A program made the position numbers and the translations under genes. The notes beneath the pieces were generated by a model. The model was not told the origin of the DNA, made no database searches, and was given only the letters and a program-made list of their open reading frames with translations. 64,000 nucleotides of DNA from Belliella kenyensis (GTDB taxonomy: Bacteria > Bacteroidota > Bacteroidia > Cytophagales > Cyclobacteriaceae), in the NCBI RefSeq assembly GCF_022549675.1, contig NZ_JAKZGR010000013.1, positions 1-64,000 on the forward strand, in the 5' to 3' direction. The number at the start of each line of letters is the position of its first letter. Position 1 is the first letter of the stretch. Of this stretch, positions 1 through 7,849 are shown one piece after another.

Positions 1-1
1 T

Positions 2-733
2 ATCATTTTGCTTTTGCTTTTCAGTTTTGAAAGTTTTGGACAGCTATCTTATGAGTACAAGAAGTTTTCCAGAAACCAAAAGTTCTATATTAGCTCTAAA
101 CCCTATTCTAATCAAGAGTATGATACCTTAGGACGAACACAGATTTTTGATTCAAATGATAATTTAAAATGGGAAGTGGAAAGATATTTTGCGGGAGAAA
201 CGGCATTCTTAAGTGAAAATGGTCAAAAACTCGTGTTTATAGAGCCTTTTTCTGATGGAAACAAATATCCTCTAAGGATTTATTCCCAAAATGGGATTTT
301 AAAAGCATACAGAACAGAAGAACTTGTGGATCCTTTGGAAGGGTCATGCAAGTACAATTGGGTATATAGCACTTTCTATTTAGGAAAACCAAATTATGAT
401 TCAGCAACCAATATTCTGCTTTTCGATGAATACCTGCCTAACAAAGTTGAGAAGCTTATGGAGTCAAATAATATTTATTTGACAGGTGAAAGATTAAATA
501 TTGTGACATGTGAAAATAAGATACTCTTTATCAACCTGAAAGATGGAACCATTGCTAATATGAAGAATGATGCATATTCCTACTTCGCCAATACTAAAGT
601 CAATAATGAAAAAGTGAAATTCAAAAAATATCCCACAAAATTTAAACTTGAGTTTGGCATTCCCGAACTCAGAAACGGAGAACCGCTGGAAATAGCTCTT
701 GCCAATAACATTACAAAATTCCAATTTATCTAA
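2..733 (+). CDS. Hypothetical secreted protein, 5' end outside the window
   Basis: I do not recognise the family. The frame is open from the window edge and begins with a run of Ile/Leu/Phe residues ending in a Gln after a small residue. This looks like the back half of a signal peptide, so the true start lies upstream. The rest, about 225 residues, is rich in Tyr, Asn and Lys and has no motif I can name; it looks like an exported beta-rich protein. Its last roughly 11 codons and stop lie inside a dispersed repeat (copy 1), so the native C-terminus may have been replaced. Being coding is likely; the function is unknown. Confidence 0.6.
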   Translation: MILLLLFSFESFGQLSYEYKKFSRNQKFYISSKPYSNQEYDTLGRTQIFDSNDNLKWEVERYFAGETAFLSENGQKLVFIEPFSDGNKYPLRIYSQNGILKAYRTEELVDPLEGSCKYNWVYSTFYLGKPNYDSATNILLFDEYLPNKVEKLMESNNIYLTGERLNIVTCENKILFINLKDGTIANMKNDAYSYFANTKVNNEKVKFKKYPTKFKLEFGIPELRNGEPLEIALANNITKFQFI

Positions 734-832
734 CTTCCGATATAAATTGATATTGGATACTTATGGATATTGAGCATTAACAACTTGTTGAGCCAATGAA
801 TTGAAGTTACTGACAAAAAAGTGTATAATCAG
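699..832 (+). repeat. Dispersed MITE-like repeat, copy 1 (left end degraded)
   Basis: From TTGCCAATAAC to the terminal ATAATCAG this matches the elements at 18823-18973 and 58019-58169 at roughly 90% by eye. The first 15 or so bases of the element are not clearly recognisable here, and no flanking 9-bp duplication is visible. This is therefore an older, truncated or recombined copy. It supplies the stop codon of the preceding reading frame. Confidence 0.8.
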
Positions 833-869
833 AAAAAAAATATAGAAGTACATGTTTTAAGAAGGCTTC

Positions 870-1181
870 ATGAGAAAGAATAATATCAAATTAAAATCCT
901 TTGTGCTCGCAGTATTATATTTTACAATAACTAATATTTACTTTTTTAAGAGCACCCATAATCCAATCAGTGGAAGTTTATTACAGCAATCAATTGAGAA
1001 AATCGGCACTTTGCCTCCAATTATAATTTGGGGCGTTGGGTTACGCTATGGCCTTGTCTGGATGATTTTTTCTGCTATCATAATTTTCTTAATAATCTGG
1101 TCAATAACTACAGGACTGATTTATACATATTATTTGATTAAAAATAAGATTAACAAAAAAAGCCGACCGCACAACATTTAG
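870..1181 (+). CDS. Small membrane protein, unknown function
   Basis: This is a 103-residue frame with an ATG start. It has a Lys-rich N-terminus, a first hydrophobic segment at about residues 10-27 and a second long one at about 55-93, and it ends in a basic tail. The topology looks like two or three membrane passes. I recognise no family. It stands alone between the repeat copy and a gap of about 200 bp before the convergent gene. Composition is AT-rich like its surroundings. A chance frame cannot be excluded, but the hydrophobic pattern with positive flanks favours a real gene. Confidence 0.45.
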   Translation: MRKNNIKLKSFVLAVLYFTITNIYFFKSTHNPISGSLLQQSIEKIGTLPPIIIWGVGLRYGLVWMIFSAIIIFLIIWSITTGLIYTYYLIKNKINKKSRPHNI

Positions 1182-1378
1182 CCCACTAGCCAAAAACCCT
1201 TGTTACCGATTCCTATTGGTAATCTCTGATTGATGAAAAAACCGCTATAACCATACTACAGGCTTGAAATTTCATGGTTTATTACGACCTATTACTTTTA
1301 TTAAATTACGATTAAGACCTTACTGATTTTGTTTATCGGAATTTGTAGTACGTATTTGATTTCAAATCAATTTTATCA

Positions 1379-2965
1379 CTACCGCTTAAAAACCTCTCGG
1401 ATTGCTTCCAAATAGTCAAATTGATGACCCTCCGAAGGTTCGATGTGATTTCCTTCTAAGTACTCATTCCAGCAACATATCATAACTGTATTGCCATTTG
1501 TAGCTTTATTTTTTTCAGCTACTATCCTAGCCTCTTCTAGCTTTGCTTTGAAAGTTGACTTTGTACTGTGCACTTTATCTTTTCCAGGCTCACTCGGGAA
1601 TCCTGACTGTTGAGGCCATGTACCGCCCATTGGTCTGCTATCCCATCCCATGGCCACTGGAGGATGATATTCAAAGTCAGGATCATTTTTAAACTCCTCC
1701 GTCCATTTTTCCCAATGACTTCGGTAGTTTCTCCTCATGTCATCATAACTCCAATTGGCTTTATTTTCAAAAGTATGGTATACATATGCTGTCATGCCTT
1801 CAAATCCCATTCCCTTTAACCTTTTTGCATAATCTTGAAAAAGCATTTTACCAGTATATTGTCCTCCTTTCCAAGGCTCTCTAGGGTTATGAGCTACCCA
1901 TTTTGTGGGCATAGCATAAGGCAATTCTGCTTGCGTCATCGCACCTGAAGTGGATGCAATAAATTTGATCCCTGGAAACCCAGCCTTTCTAGCTAATGCT
2001 TTCGATCTATCTAGCAATTCCTTCATGGAAATACCATAATAAGCTGCTGTAGCTTCCGTATCATGAGGAAAATAAAAATACACAATTGGTCGTCCTGATG
2101 CATCTTTCAAATAATCTTTCCTTTTGAAATATTTATCAATCCATAACATAGTAATCTTGTCATGAACTTGTAAATAAGTGGATTTATCAGCTCTCTCTCC
2201 AGGAACATTCCTTTTAGTAGCTATACTCTCAGGAGAACCGACGTCTAACCAATGTAACCATTTGGCAGCATCATCATCACACCAATTGATAGCCCACTTC
2301 ATTTGCTTACCTTCTGGAAGTCTTTCGTTTTCTTTTAGTAATACCGTCAGTTGGTCTTCCCATTGCTCAATTCCAGGTACTGCTACCCTTTTATAATTAG
2401 AATGGTCTACTTTCCAACCCTTGGGATAATATGTATTTGCTTGTGGGGCAAAGCCTAAATGGTAGTAATAATGTCTTCCAAAAAACCAATTGTACGCAAA
2501 GAAATCGATCCCATAGTTTTTCATGTATTCCAATTGCTTTCTAGCAACCTTCGGATCGTCTCTCTTGAAAAATCCCCCCAAACTGCTATGCGGTTTTCTT
2601 TCGAGAAAAGGACCTTCATAAGGATATCTGTTATTGTACACTCTTCCCCTAGGCCCCCATCTTGAAGTACTATTCGTAAAGCCACAATCCTCAGGCTTAT
2701 AAAGACAAGGCCAAAAGCTATCGATATCCTTGGAAGGATCTGAAGAAGCATTCCAAGAAGGCATAAAGTACACTCCAACTAGAGTTTTATCTAAAGTAGA
2801 AATTTTTCTCGCTGTCAGGTTTTGGATATCAATATCTTCTGATGGATTGATCTCTATATCAGGATTTATACCAGAGTCATCCTGTGCTACTGGCTTCACA
2901 TCACATCCTTCTGATAACCCTCCTACAAAAACTAAAATGTATAAAAATGTCAATAACTGATTCAT
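1379..2965 (-). CDS. GH99/WbsX-like glycoside hydrolase-type lipoprotein
   Basis: This is a 528-residue exported protein. The N-terminus is hydrophobic and ends at Cys21 within GLSEGC, a weak lipobox, so it may be a lipoprotein. The body begins with GVYFMPSWN and contains YGIDFFAYNWFF. It ends with a WNEYLEGNHIEPS segment followed by YLEAI. That WNE-EG-EP-G pattern is typical of the GH99-like/WbsX domain, a TIM-barrel family associated with surface polysaccharides. The likely role is acting on glycans outside the cytoplasm; the substrate is unknown. The gene stands alone, with a TAnnTTTG box about 22 bp before the start. The family call is from motif memory, not from alignment. Confidence 0.7.
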   Translation of the reverse strand: MNQLLTFLYILVFVGGLSEGCDVKPVAQDDSGINPDIEINPSEDIDIQNLTARKISTLDKTLVGVYFMPSWNASSDPSKDIDSFWPCLYKPEDCGFTNSTSRWGPRGRVYNNRYPYEGPFLERKPHSSLGGFFKRDDPKVARKQLEYMKNYGIDFFAYNWFFGRHYYYHLGFAPQANTYYPKGWKVDHSNYKRVAVPGIEQWEDQLTVLLKENERLPEGKQMKWAINWCDDDAAKWLHWLDVGSPESIATKRNVPGERADKSTYLQVHDKITMLWIDKYFKRKDYLKDASGRPIVYFYFPHDTEATAAYYGISMKELLDRSKALARKAGFPGIKFIASTSGAMTQAELPYAMPTKWVAHNPREPWKGGQYTGKMLFQDYAKRLKGMGFEGMTAYVYHTFENKANWSYDDMRRNYRSHWEKWTEEFKNDPDFEYHPPVAMGWDSRPMGGTWPQQSGFPSEPGKDKVHSTKSTFKAKLEEARIVAEKNKATNGNTVMICCWNEYLEGNHIEPSEGHQFDYLEAIREVFKR

Positions 2966-3374
2966 AATAGATTAAATATTAGGTTGCAAAGCTAGAAAAA
3001 TTGAAATTAATATAAAAGTCTCGAGACAAGGAGATAAAACATAGAAACAAAAGATTAAGAAAATCATATACATTTATTCGTATTTCAACCAGAATTCTTC
3101 TCTTTGTAATAATAAAAAACTACTCCTGATTCAATCGCTTCCAGTTACTTGAGCAGAACAGTTTGAATACCCATTTATTTCTTGATCTCACATAAGTCCA
3201 ATTTACCAACTGATATCTTTTCAGATTTTCTTAAAACCATAAATTGGAACACGGCTCAAAAAACTTGATTCTCAATTTCCACTCATCTCCCTAGAATCAA
3301 TTATTATTTTTTCTAAATATTAAAAAAGCCATCCTTTTAGTAGTATTTTTGGAATTCAAAAACCTATTAATACA
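2966..3374. other. Divergent intergenic region, about 410 bp
   Basis: This AT-rich spacer separates the GH99-like gene from pfkA. It holds the minus-strand -7 box at 2987-2994 and a plus-strand TATTTTTG at 3344-3351, about 23 nt before the pfkA start. That is a -7 candidate without a good -33. No coding frame, tRNA or strong hairpin was seen between them. Confidence 0.5.
2987..2994 (-). promoter_or_regulatory. Candidate -7 box of the GH99-like gene
   Basis: The minus strand reads TAGCTTTG, an exact match to the Bacteroidota -7 consensus TAnnTTTG, 21 nt before the start codon. No clear TTTG -33 element is seen upstream. Confidence 0.4.
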
Positions 3375-4349
3375 ATGAAAAAAATTGCAGTTTTCACTTC
3401 TGGAGGAGATGCCCCTGGGATGAATGCATGTATTAGAGCCGTAGTTCGTACAGCGATATATCACGGAATCGAGGTATATGGTGTTACCTATGGGTATGAT
3501 GGTCTGATCAATGGAAACATCAAAAGGATGCAATCAAGTTCGGTAAGTAACATCGTTCAAAGAGGTGGTACAATCCTCAAGTCGGCTAGAAGTGAGGATT
3601 TCAGAACAAAAGAAGGAAGGCAAAAAGCTTACGAACAATTAAAATCACTAGGAATCGAAGGCCTTGTAGCCATCGGAGGAGATGGGACCTTTACTGGAGC
3701 CAAGTTGTTCTTTGAAGAATTCGGAATCCCAACCATAGGTTGTCCTGGTACAATTGACAACGACATCTATGGAACAGACTATACAATCGGATTCGATACA
3801 GCTGTAAATACTGCCTTAGAAGCAATAGACAAGATTAGAGATACCGCAGCAGCACACGATAGAATTTTCTTTATCGAAGTCATGGGAAGAGACAGCGGAT
3901 ATATAGCTGTAGAGTGTGGAATAGGTGGCGGAGCTGAATTTGTGATGGTTCCTGAGACAGAGACAGACTTGAAGAAAGTAGTAAAATCTCTGAAAAACCT
4001 AAGAAAATCTAGGACATCAAGCATCATAGTAGTAGCGGAGGGAGATGAAGAGGGCAATGCAGAACTCATCATGGAAAAAGTCAAAGTAAAGATCAATGAT
4101 GAAGATAAAGAGTTCAAAGTGACCACCCTTGGACATATTCAGAGAGGTGGAAATCCGACAGCAAGAGATAGAGTATTGGCTTCAAGATGTGGTATGGCAG
4201 CTGTCGAAGGTCTGATGAACGGTCAGTCTAACTGCATGGCAGGCGTGGTAAATGGTGACGTTGCTTACACACCATTCGCAGATTGTATTGGAAAAACGAA
4301 GCCTCTAAAAGGGGATCATTTAAGGTTAATTGAAATTTTAAGTATATAA
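3375..4349 (+). CDS. pfkA: ATP-dependent 6-phosphofructokinase
   Basis: This enzyme phosphorylates fructose 6-phosphate to the 1,6-bisphosphate in glycolysis. The 324-residue length is standard for bacterial group A enzymes. Visible signatures run in order: FTSGGDAPGMN at the N-terminus for nucleotide binding, GGDGTF near residue 103, and PGTIDNDIYGTDYTIGFDTA carrying the catalytic Asp. VMGRDSGY for substrate binding and GHIQRGG near the end complete the set. The Gly after the GGD Asp fits ATP rather than pyrophosphate as donor. It starts at ATG after a possible TATTTTTG promoter element. A small membrane-anchored gene follows 5 bp downstream, probably in the same transcript. The window also holds pyruvate kinase, the other classic control enzyme of glycolysis. 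Confidence 0.97.
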   Translation: MKKIAVFTSGGDAPGMNACIRAVVRTAIYHGIEVYGVTYGYDGLINGNIKRMQSSSVSNIVQRGGTILKSARSEDFRTKEGRQKAYEQLKSLGIEGLVAIGGDGTFTGAKLFFEEFGIPTIGCPGTIDNDIYGTDYTIGFDTAVNTALEAIDKIRDTAAAHDRIFFIEVMGRDSGYIAVECGIGGGAEFVMVPETETDLKKVVKSLKNLRKSRTSSIIVVAEGDEEGNAELIMEKVKVKINDEDKEFKVTTLGHIQRGGNPTARDRVLASRCGMAAVEGLMNGQSNCMAGVVNGDVAYTPFADCIGKTKPLKGDHLRLIEILSI

Positions 4350-4354
4350 ATAAA

Positions 4355-4711
4355 ATGGGGTTTATTCCAGTTATATTGACGATGTCAGGTGCTATCATGC
4401 TTTTTATCATGGTAGTAAAGCAGTCAATCACTCAGAAGCGGAACAATGTAGAATTACTTATACGACAAGTAGCTCAAGATTGGAATGCCTTGACCAATCA
4501 AGAATTAAAGTTCCCTACTTCTCTTGATAACCTAAGCCTTTTGATAAAGAAAAATAAATCCCAACTGCAAAATGATCAATTGCTGAAATATGACAAGACC
4601 ATAAAATCTAATTTATTTCAAGCAAAACTTTTGCGAGTGCAGCATAACAAACTGATTTCAACAAGACCTTATAGCTTTGTAGCCAAATTATTTGGCTACA
4701 AAGCTATTTGA
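4355..4711 (+). CDS. Small membrane-anchored protein, weakly LemA-like
   Basis: This is a 118-residue protein with one N-terminal membrane segment (about residues 4-22), then a charged, probably helical region (KQSITQKRNNVELLIRQVA and onward). The layout loosely recalls the N-terminal half of LemA proteins, but it lacks the full LemA signature and length, so I leave it unnamed. It starts 5 bp after pfkA, so co-transcription is likely. Its last 12 codons form half of a long perfect hairpin, and its stop lies 13 bp inside the convergent miaA gene. Both genes thus share a bidirectional terminator inside their coding ends. Confidence 0.6.
   Translation: MGFIPVILTMSGAIMLFIMVVKQSITQKRNNVELLIRQVAQDWNALTNQELKFPTSLDNLSLLIKKNKSQLQNDQLLKYDKTIKSNLFQAKLLRVQHNKLISTRPYSFVAKLFGYKAI
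4671..4707. terminator. Bidirectional hairpin inside overlapping gene ends
   Basis: A perfect 17-bp inverted repeat (ATAGCTTTGTAGCCAAA and its complement) is separated by a 3-nt TTA loop. It lies within the last codons of the small membrane gene (plus strand) and covers the end of miaA (minus strand). There is no long U-run on either side, so termination strength is uncertain. Placement between convergent genes is the main argument. Confidence 0.65.
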
Positions 4712-5616
4712 TTGGCTACAAAAGAACTTACTTCTTCAAATTGACTAGGGTCAAACCAAGTGATTTCTTCGTCTCTATTGAACCAAGTCATTTGACGCTT
4801 GGCATATCTTCTTGAATTCCTTTTCAAAAGCCTTATTGCCTCTTCTCTATCATAATCCCCTTCCAAATATCGAAAGATTTCAGAATAACCTACAGTATGT
4901 AAGGCATTTAAGTGTTTGAATGGAAAAAGGCTAGAAGCTTCTTCGAATAAGCCTTGCTGAATCATGTCATCCATTCTTTGATCGATTCTATCATAGAGCT
5001 CTTCTCTATCCCTCCTCAATCCAATCTTAATGATATCAAATGGTCTTTTTACTTTTTTCTTTGACCTAAAACTACTGTAGGGCTTACCCGTACCCTCATA
5101 AACTTCGATTGCACGCATGAGTCTTTGAGGATTATTTAGATCTACAGCATCATAGTATATAGGATCTATTTTTTTTAGATTTTCTTGTAGTACCCCAATG
5201 CCTTCATTTTCAAAAAGCTGAATCAAAGAAGCTCGTATCGATGGATCTATTTCAGGGATATCATCAAAACCTTTGCAAATCGCATCTACATAAAGTCCAG
5301 ATCCTCCTGTCATTATCATTAAATTTTTACTTTGAAATTTTTCATTCAACAGATCAAGCACTTCATTTTCAAACATTTTGGCATCATAATCATCAAAAAT
5401 AGAAAGGCTATCTATAAAATAATGTTTGACTTGATTCAATTCACTTTCAGTTGGCTTGGCAGTACCCAAATTCATTTCTTTGAAAAATTGTCTACTATCA
5501 CATGAAATAATTTCTGTTTCAAATTTTTTAGCTAACTTTAAACACAAATTAGTTTTACCTACAGCCGTAGGCCCTACGATCACCAGTAAGAATTTTCCAG
5601 TACCCTTAATCATCAT
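4696..5616 (-). CDS. miaA: tRNA dimethylallyltransferase
   Basis: This enzyme transfers an isoprenyl group to A37 of tRNAs that read U-starting codons. The P-loop VGPTAVGKT is near the N-terminus. It is followed by the IISCDSRQFFKEMNLGTAKPT segment, the glycine-rich MTGGSGLYVDAI, and NNPQRLMRAIEVYEGTGKPYS, all typical of MiaA. The length is normal at about 306 residues. The frame opens at a TTG (5622), but the ATG at 5616 is the better start. The gene ends inside the shared hairpin with the convergent small membrane gene. Its start lies about 45 bp from the divergent response-regulator operon. Confidence 0.96.
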   Translation of the reverse strand: MMIKGTGKFLLVIVGPTAVGKTNLCLKLAKKFETEIISCDSRQFFKEMNLGTAKPTESELNQVKHYFIDSLSIFDDYDAKMFENEVLDLLNEKFQSKNLMIMTGGSGLYVDAICKGFDDIPEIDPSIRASLIQLFENEGIGVLQENLKKIDPIYYDAVDLNNPQRLMRAIEVYEGTGKPYSSFRSKKKVKRPFDIIKIGLRRDREELYDRIDQRMDDMIQQGLFEEASSLFPFKHLNALHTVGYSEIFRYLEGDYDREEAIRLLKRNSRRYAKRQMTWFNRDEEITWFDPSQFEEVSSFVANQIAL

Positions 5617-5660
5617 TTTCAAAGCATCTGTTTAAGTTGCGAATTTACCGATATTTATAG

Positions 5661-6425
5661 ATGAAACATAAAAAGGTATTAATAGTAGAAGATAATGCGC
5701 TCAACAGAAAGCTATTTGAACACATCATGGGTCAAGAATATGATGTACAATTTGCAAAAAATGGATTAGAGGCCATAGAATCTTTGAGAAACAATCATTT
5801 TGATCTTATACTTTTGGACATTCAGATGCCTATAATGGATGGTATTAGTACTTTGTCCATTATCAAAAGCGAGCAATTGACTACCTCTCCTATTATAGCA
5901 ACTTCAGCATTTGCCAACCAAGCAGACAAAGATTACTTTACCTCTACAGGTTTCAGTGATTTCATAGCAAAGCCTATCAAGCCACGCTCATTTTTAGAAG
6001 TAATCTCAAATTATCTTAATAGAGACGACACAAATTCACGTGATAGAGTAGCCAAAGAATTAGATCAATACGAGATCTTAGATTTAAAAGTCATTGATCA
6101 ATTGCTCAAATACAATTCCATCGAGAATATTCAATTGGTATACAATGAATTTTTTGAAGAAACGAATTCCCTATTGGAAGAAATTGAAATATTAATAAAA
6201 AATGAAGATTTCCCACTCATAGGTGATAAATTACACATCATAAAGGGGAATTCAGGAACTTTAGGTGCAAAAAAAATCTTTAATTGTTCCAAACAGTTTG
6301 AAAACGATATAAAAAATAGCATTTTTGATCATGCTTTGGAAGACTACCATCTTTTGAAGGAACAATTCGAGTCATTTAAACTACACGTAAACAACCATAA
6401 CATTTTGACCCATGGCGGAAAATAA
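5661..6425 (+). CDS. Response regulator with C-terminal HPt domain
   Basis: This is a 254-residue signalling protein. Residues 1-120 form a CheY-like receiver, with acidic pair VEDN, phospho-acceptor Asp in LILLDIQMPIMDG and conserved Lys in IAKPIKP. After a linker, residues 140-240 form a histidine phosphotransfer domain with HIIKGNSGTLGA, whose His is the relay residue. There is no DNA-binding output domain. It probably relays phosphate between a hybrid kinase and another receiver, such as the stand-alone receiver encoded next, whose start overlaps by 14 bp. It leads a tight operon that continues to the RqcH-like gene. Confidence 0.88.
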   Translation: MKHKKVLIVEDNALNRKLFEHIMGQEYDVQFAKNGLEAIESLRNNHFDLILLDIQMPIMDGISTLSIIKSEQLTTSPIIATSAFANQADKDYFTSTGFSDFIAKPIKPRSFLEVISNYLNRDDTNSRDRVAKELDQYEILDLKVIDQLLKYNSIENIQLVYNEFFEETNSLLEEIEILIKNEDFPLIGDKLHIIKGNSGTLGAKKIFNCSKQFENDIKNSIFDHALEDYHLLKEQFESFKLHVNNHNILTHGGK

Positions 6426-6789
6426 AAAAGTACTTGTCGCAGAAGACAGTTCTGTCATTATTAATTTGACAAAAAATGTTTTGATGTTTGAGAAGTACGT
6501 CATTACAGCAGTAAAAAACGGTAAACAAGTGCTAGAGAAGTTGGCCAAGGAAGATTTTGACCTTATTTTGATGGATATCAACATGCCAATCATGGATGGT
6601 ATAGAATGCACCAAATCCATCCGATCTCTAAGTGACAAAAAAAAGGCCTCTATTCCTGTGATTGCTATCACAGGTAATTACAAAAATTACACTTTGGATG
6701 ATTTCAAAAAAGCAGGTCTAAACGACTACATCCAAAAGCCTTTGGACTATGATAAGCTTTTGGCAACAGTAAAAAAACACTTATCCTAA
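6412..6789 (+). CDS. Single-domain response regulator (CheY-like)
   Basis: This is a 125-residue receiver domain alone. It has the acidic VAEDSS, the phospho-acceptor Asp in LILMDINMPIMDG, an ITGN segment with the switch Thr, and Lys in YIQKPLD. It lacks an output domain, so it must act by protein contact or as a phosphate sink. The overlap with the receiver-HPt gene upstream argues for translational coupling and partnership in one relay. The kinase is not encoded in this operon. The hybrid kinase at 51239-53437 is a distant candidate, by inference only. Confidence 0.88.
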   Translation: MAENKKVLVAEDSSVIINLTKNVLMFEKYVITAVKNGKQVLEKLAKEDFDLILMDINMPIMDGIECTKSIRSLSDKKKASIPVIAITGNYKNYTLDDFKKAGLNDYIQKPLDYDKLLATVKKHLS

Positions 6790-6806
6790 AGAAAAAACGA
6801 TAAGCT

Positions 6807-7085
6807 ATGGCAGTCAAATATACAAAAAGCTATCTCGATAGACTTGAGAACTTATTTGCTTCCTCTGCTTTCATCTTAAGATACGAGAAAGGAAATTTCA
6901 AATCAGGCTATTGTATACTCAAAGACAATAAAGTTGTCATTGTAAATAAGTATTATACCCTAGAAGGAAAGATCAACACTTTGATTGATATCATTAAAGA
7001 AATTGGTTTCAAACCACAAGATTTTTCAGATAAAAAGAATCAAGATTTCTTAAGTGAACTTCAACAAACCACTTTAGCGCTTTGA
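6807..7085 (+). CDS. Conserved small protein of unknown function
   Basis: This is a 92-residue soluble protein starting at an ATG 17 bp after the response regulator. It contains FILRYEKGNFKSGYCILKDNKVVIVNKYY, followed by a helical region. No membrane segment, metal site or named domain is visible. The stop TGA overlaps the TTG start of the next gene by 3 bases, so the two are translationally coupled. From memory, small proteins of this kind often precede the MBL hydrolase gene in Cytophagales, but I cannot verify this here. Confidence 0.75.
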   Translation: MAVKYTKSYLDRLENLFASSAFILRYEKGNFKSGYCILKDNKVVIVNKYYTLEGKINTLIDIIKEIGFKPQDFSDKKNQDFLSELQQTTLAL

Positions 7086-7849
7086 AAGTTACGTTTTTGG
7101 GAACGGGGACTTCTCAAGGAGTCCCCGTCATAGGTTGTCATTGCCCTGTCTGTAGTTCTTTGGACTTCAGGGATAAGAGGCTTAGGTGTGCTATTCATAT
7201 CCAATCTGAAGACACTAGTATAGTGATCGATACTGGACCAGATTTTCGAACTCAAATGCTCAGAGAAAGGATTAAAAGTCTCGATGCAGTAATTTTTACA
7301 CATGAACATAAAGATCACACGGCTGGTCTGGATGACATCCGACCATATAATTTTATGCAAAATCTTGACATGCCTATCTATGCAACTGATCAAGTACTGG
7401 ATCAAATCAAAAGAGAATTTTCTTATATTTTTGAAGAAGTCAAATACCCTGGTGTACCGCAAGTACAAGCGGTGTCCATATCCAAAAATCATCCTTTCCT
7501 GATCAATGACCTCAAAATACAACCCATAGAAGTCATGCATTACAGGCTGCCAGTGTTAGGATTTAGGATTGGAGACTTTACTTATATTACAGACGCCAAG
7601 ACAATAGAATCCGAGGAGCTTGAAAAAATAAAAGGCACAAAAACATTGGTGATCAATGCACTTCAAAAATCTCACCACATATCTCATTTCACCTTGGATG
7701 AAGCGATACAGCTGATCGAAACTTTACAGCCCCAGCGAGCGTTTCTTACACACATCAGCCATAAGCTTGGAACTCACGAAGAAGTAGAAAAAAAACTACC
7801 TGATCATATCAAATTGGCTTATGATGGTCTGAAAATTAACGTTTCCTAA
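7082..7849 (+). CDS. MBL-fold metallo-hydrolase (PhnP-like)
   Basis: This is a 255-residue metallo-beta-lactamase-fold hydrolase. The opening KVTFLGTGTSQGVPVIGCHCPVC is the PhnP/RNase Z-like start with a Cys pair. THEHKDH (about residues 74-80) is the HxHxDH metal site, and later His residues in HYRLPVLG and THISHKLG complete it. The family includes cyclic phosphodiesterases and RNA-processing enzymes; the substrate here is unknown. The start is TTG at 7082, overlapping the preceding stop, because the N-terminal motif begins immediately there. The stop overlaps the next ATG (TAATG), so it is coupled to the RqcH-like gene. Confidence 0.88.
   Translation: MKVTFLGTGTSQGVPVIGCHCPVCSSLDFRDKRLRCAIHIQSEDTSIVIDTGPDFRTQMLRERIKSLDAVIFTHEHKDHTAGLDDIRPYNFMQNLDMPIYATDQVLDQIKREFSYIFEEVKYPGVPQVQAVSISKNHPFLINDLKIQPIEVMHYRLPVLGFRIGDFTYITDAKTIESEELEKIKGTKTLVINALQKSHHISHFTLDEAIQLIETLQPQRAFLTHISHKLGTHEEVEKKLPDHIKLAYDGLKINVS

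Noticed and set aside
3779-4126. 115-codon minus-strand frame inside pfkA
   Set aside because: It is a shadow of the pfkA coding frame, composed of low-complexity Ser/Leu stretches.
7061-7540. 159-codon minus-strand frame over the MBL hydrolase
   Set aside because: It is a shadow of a clear plus-strand gene with complete metal-binding motifs.
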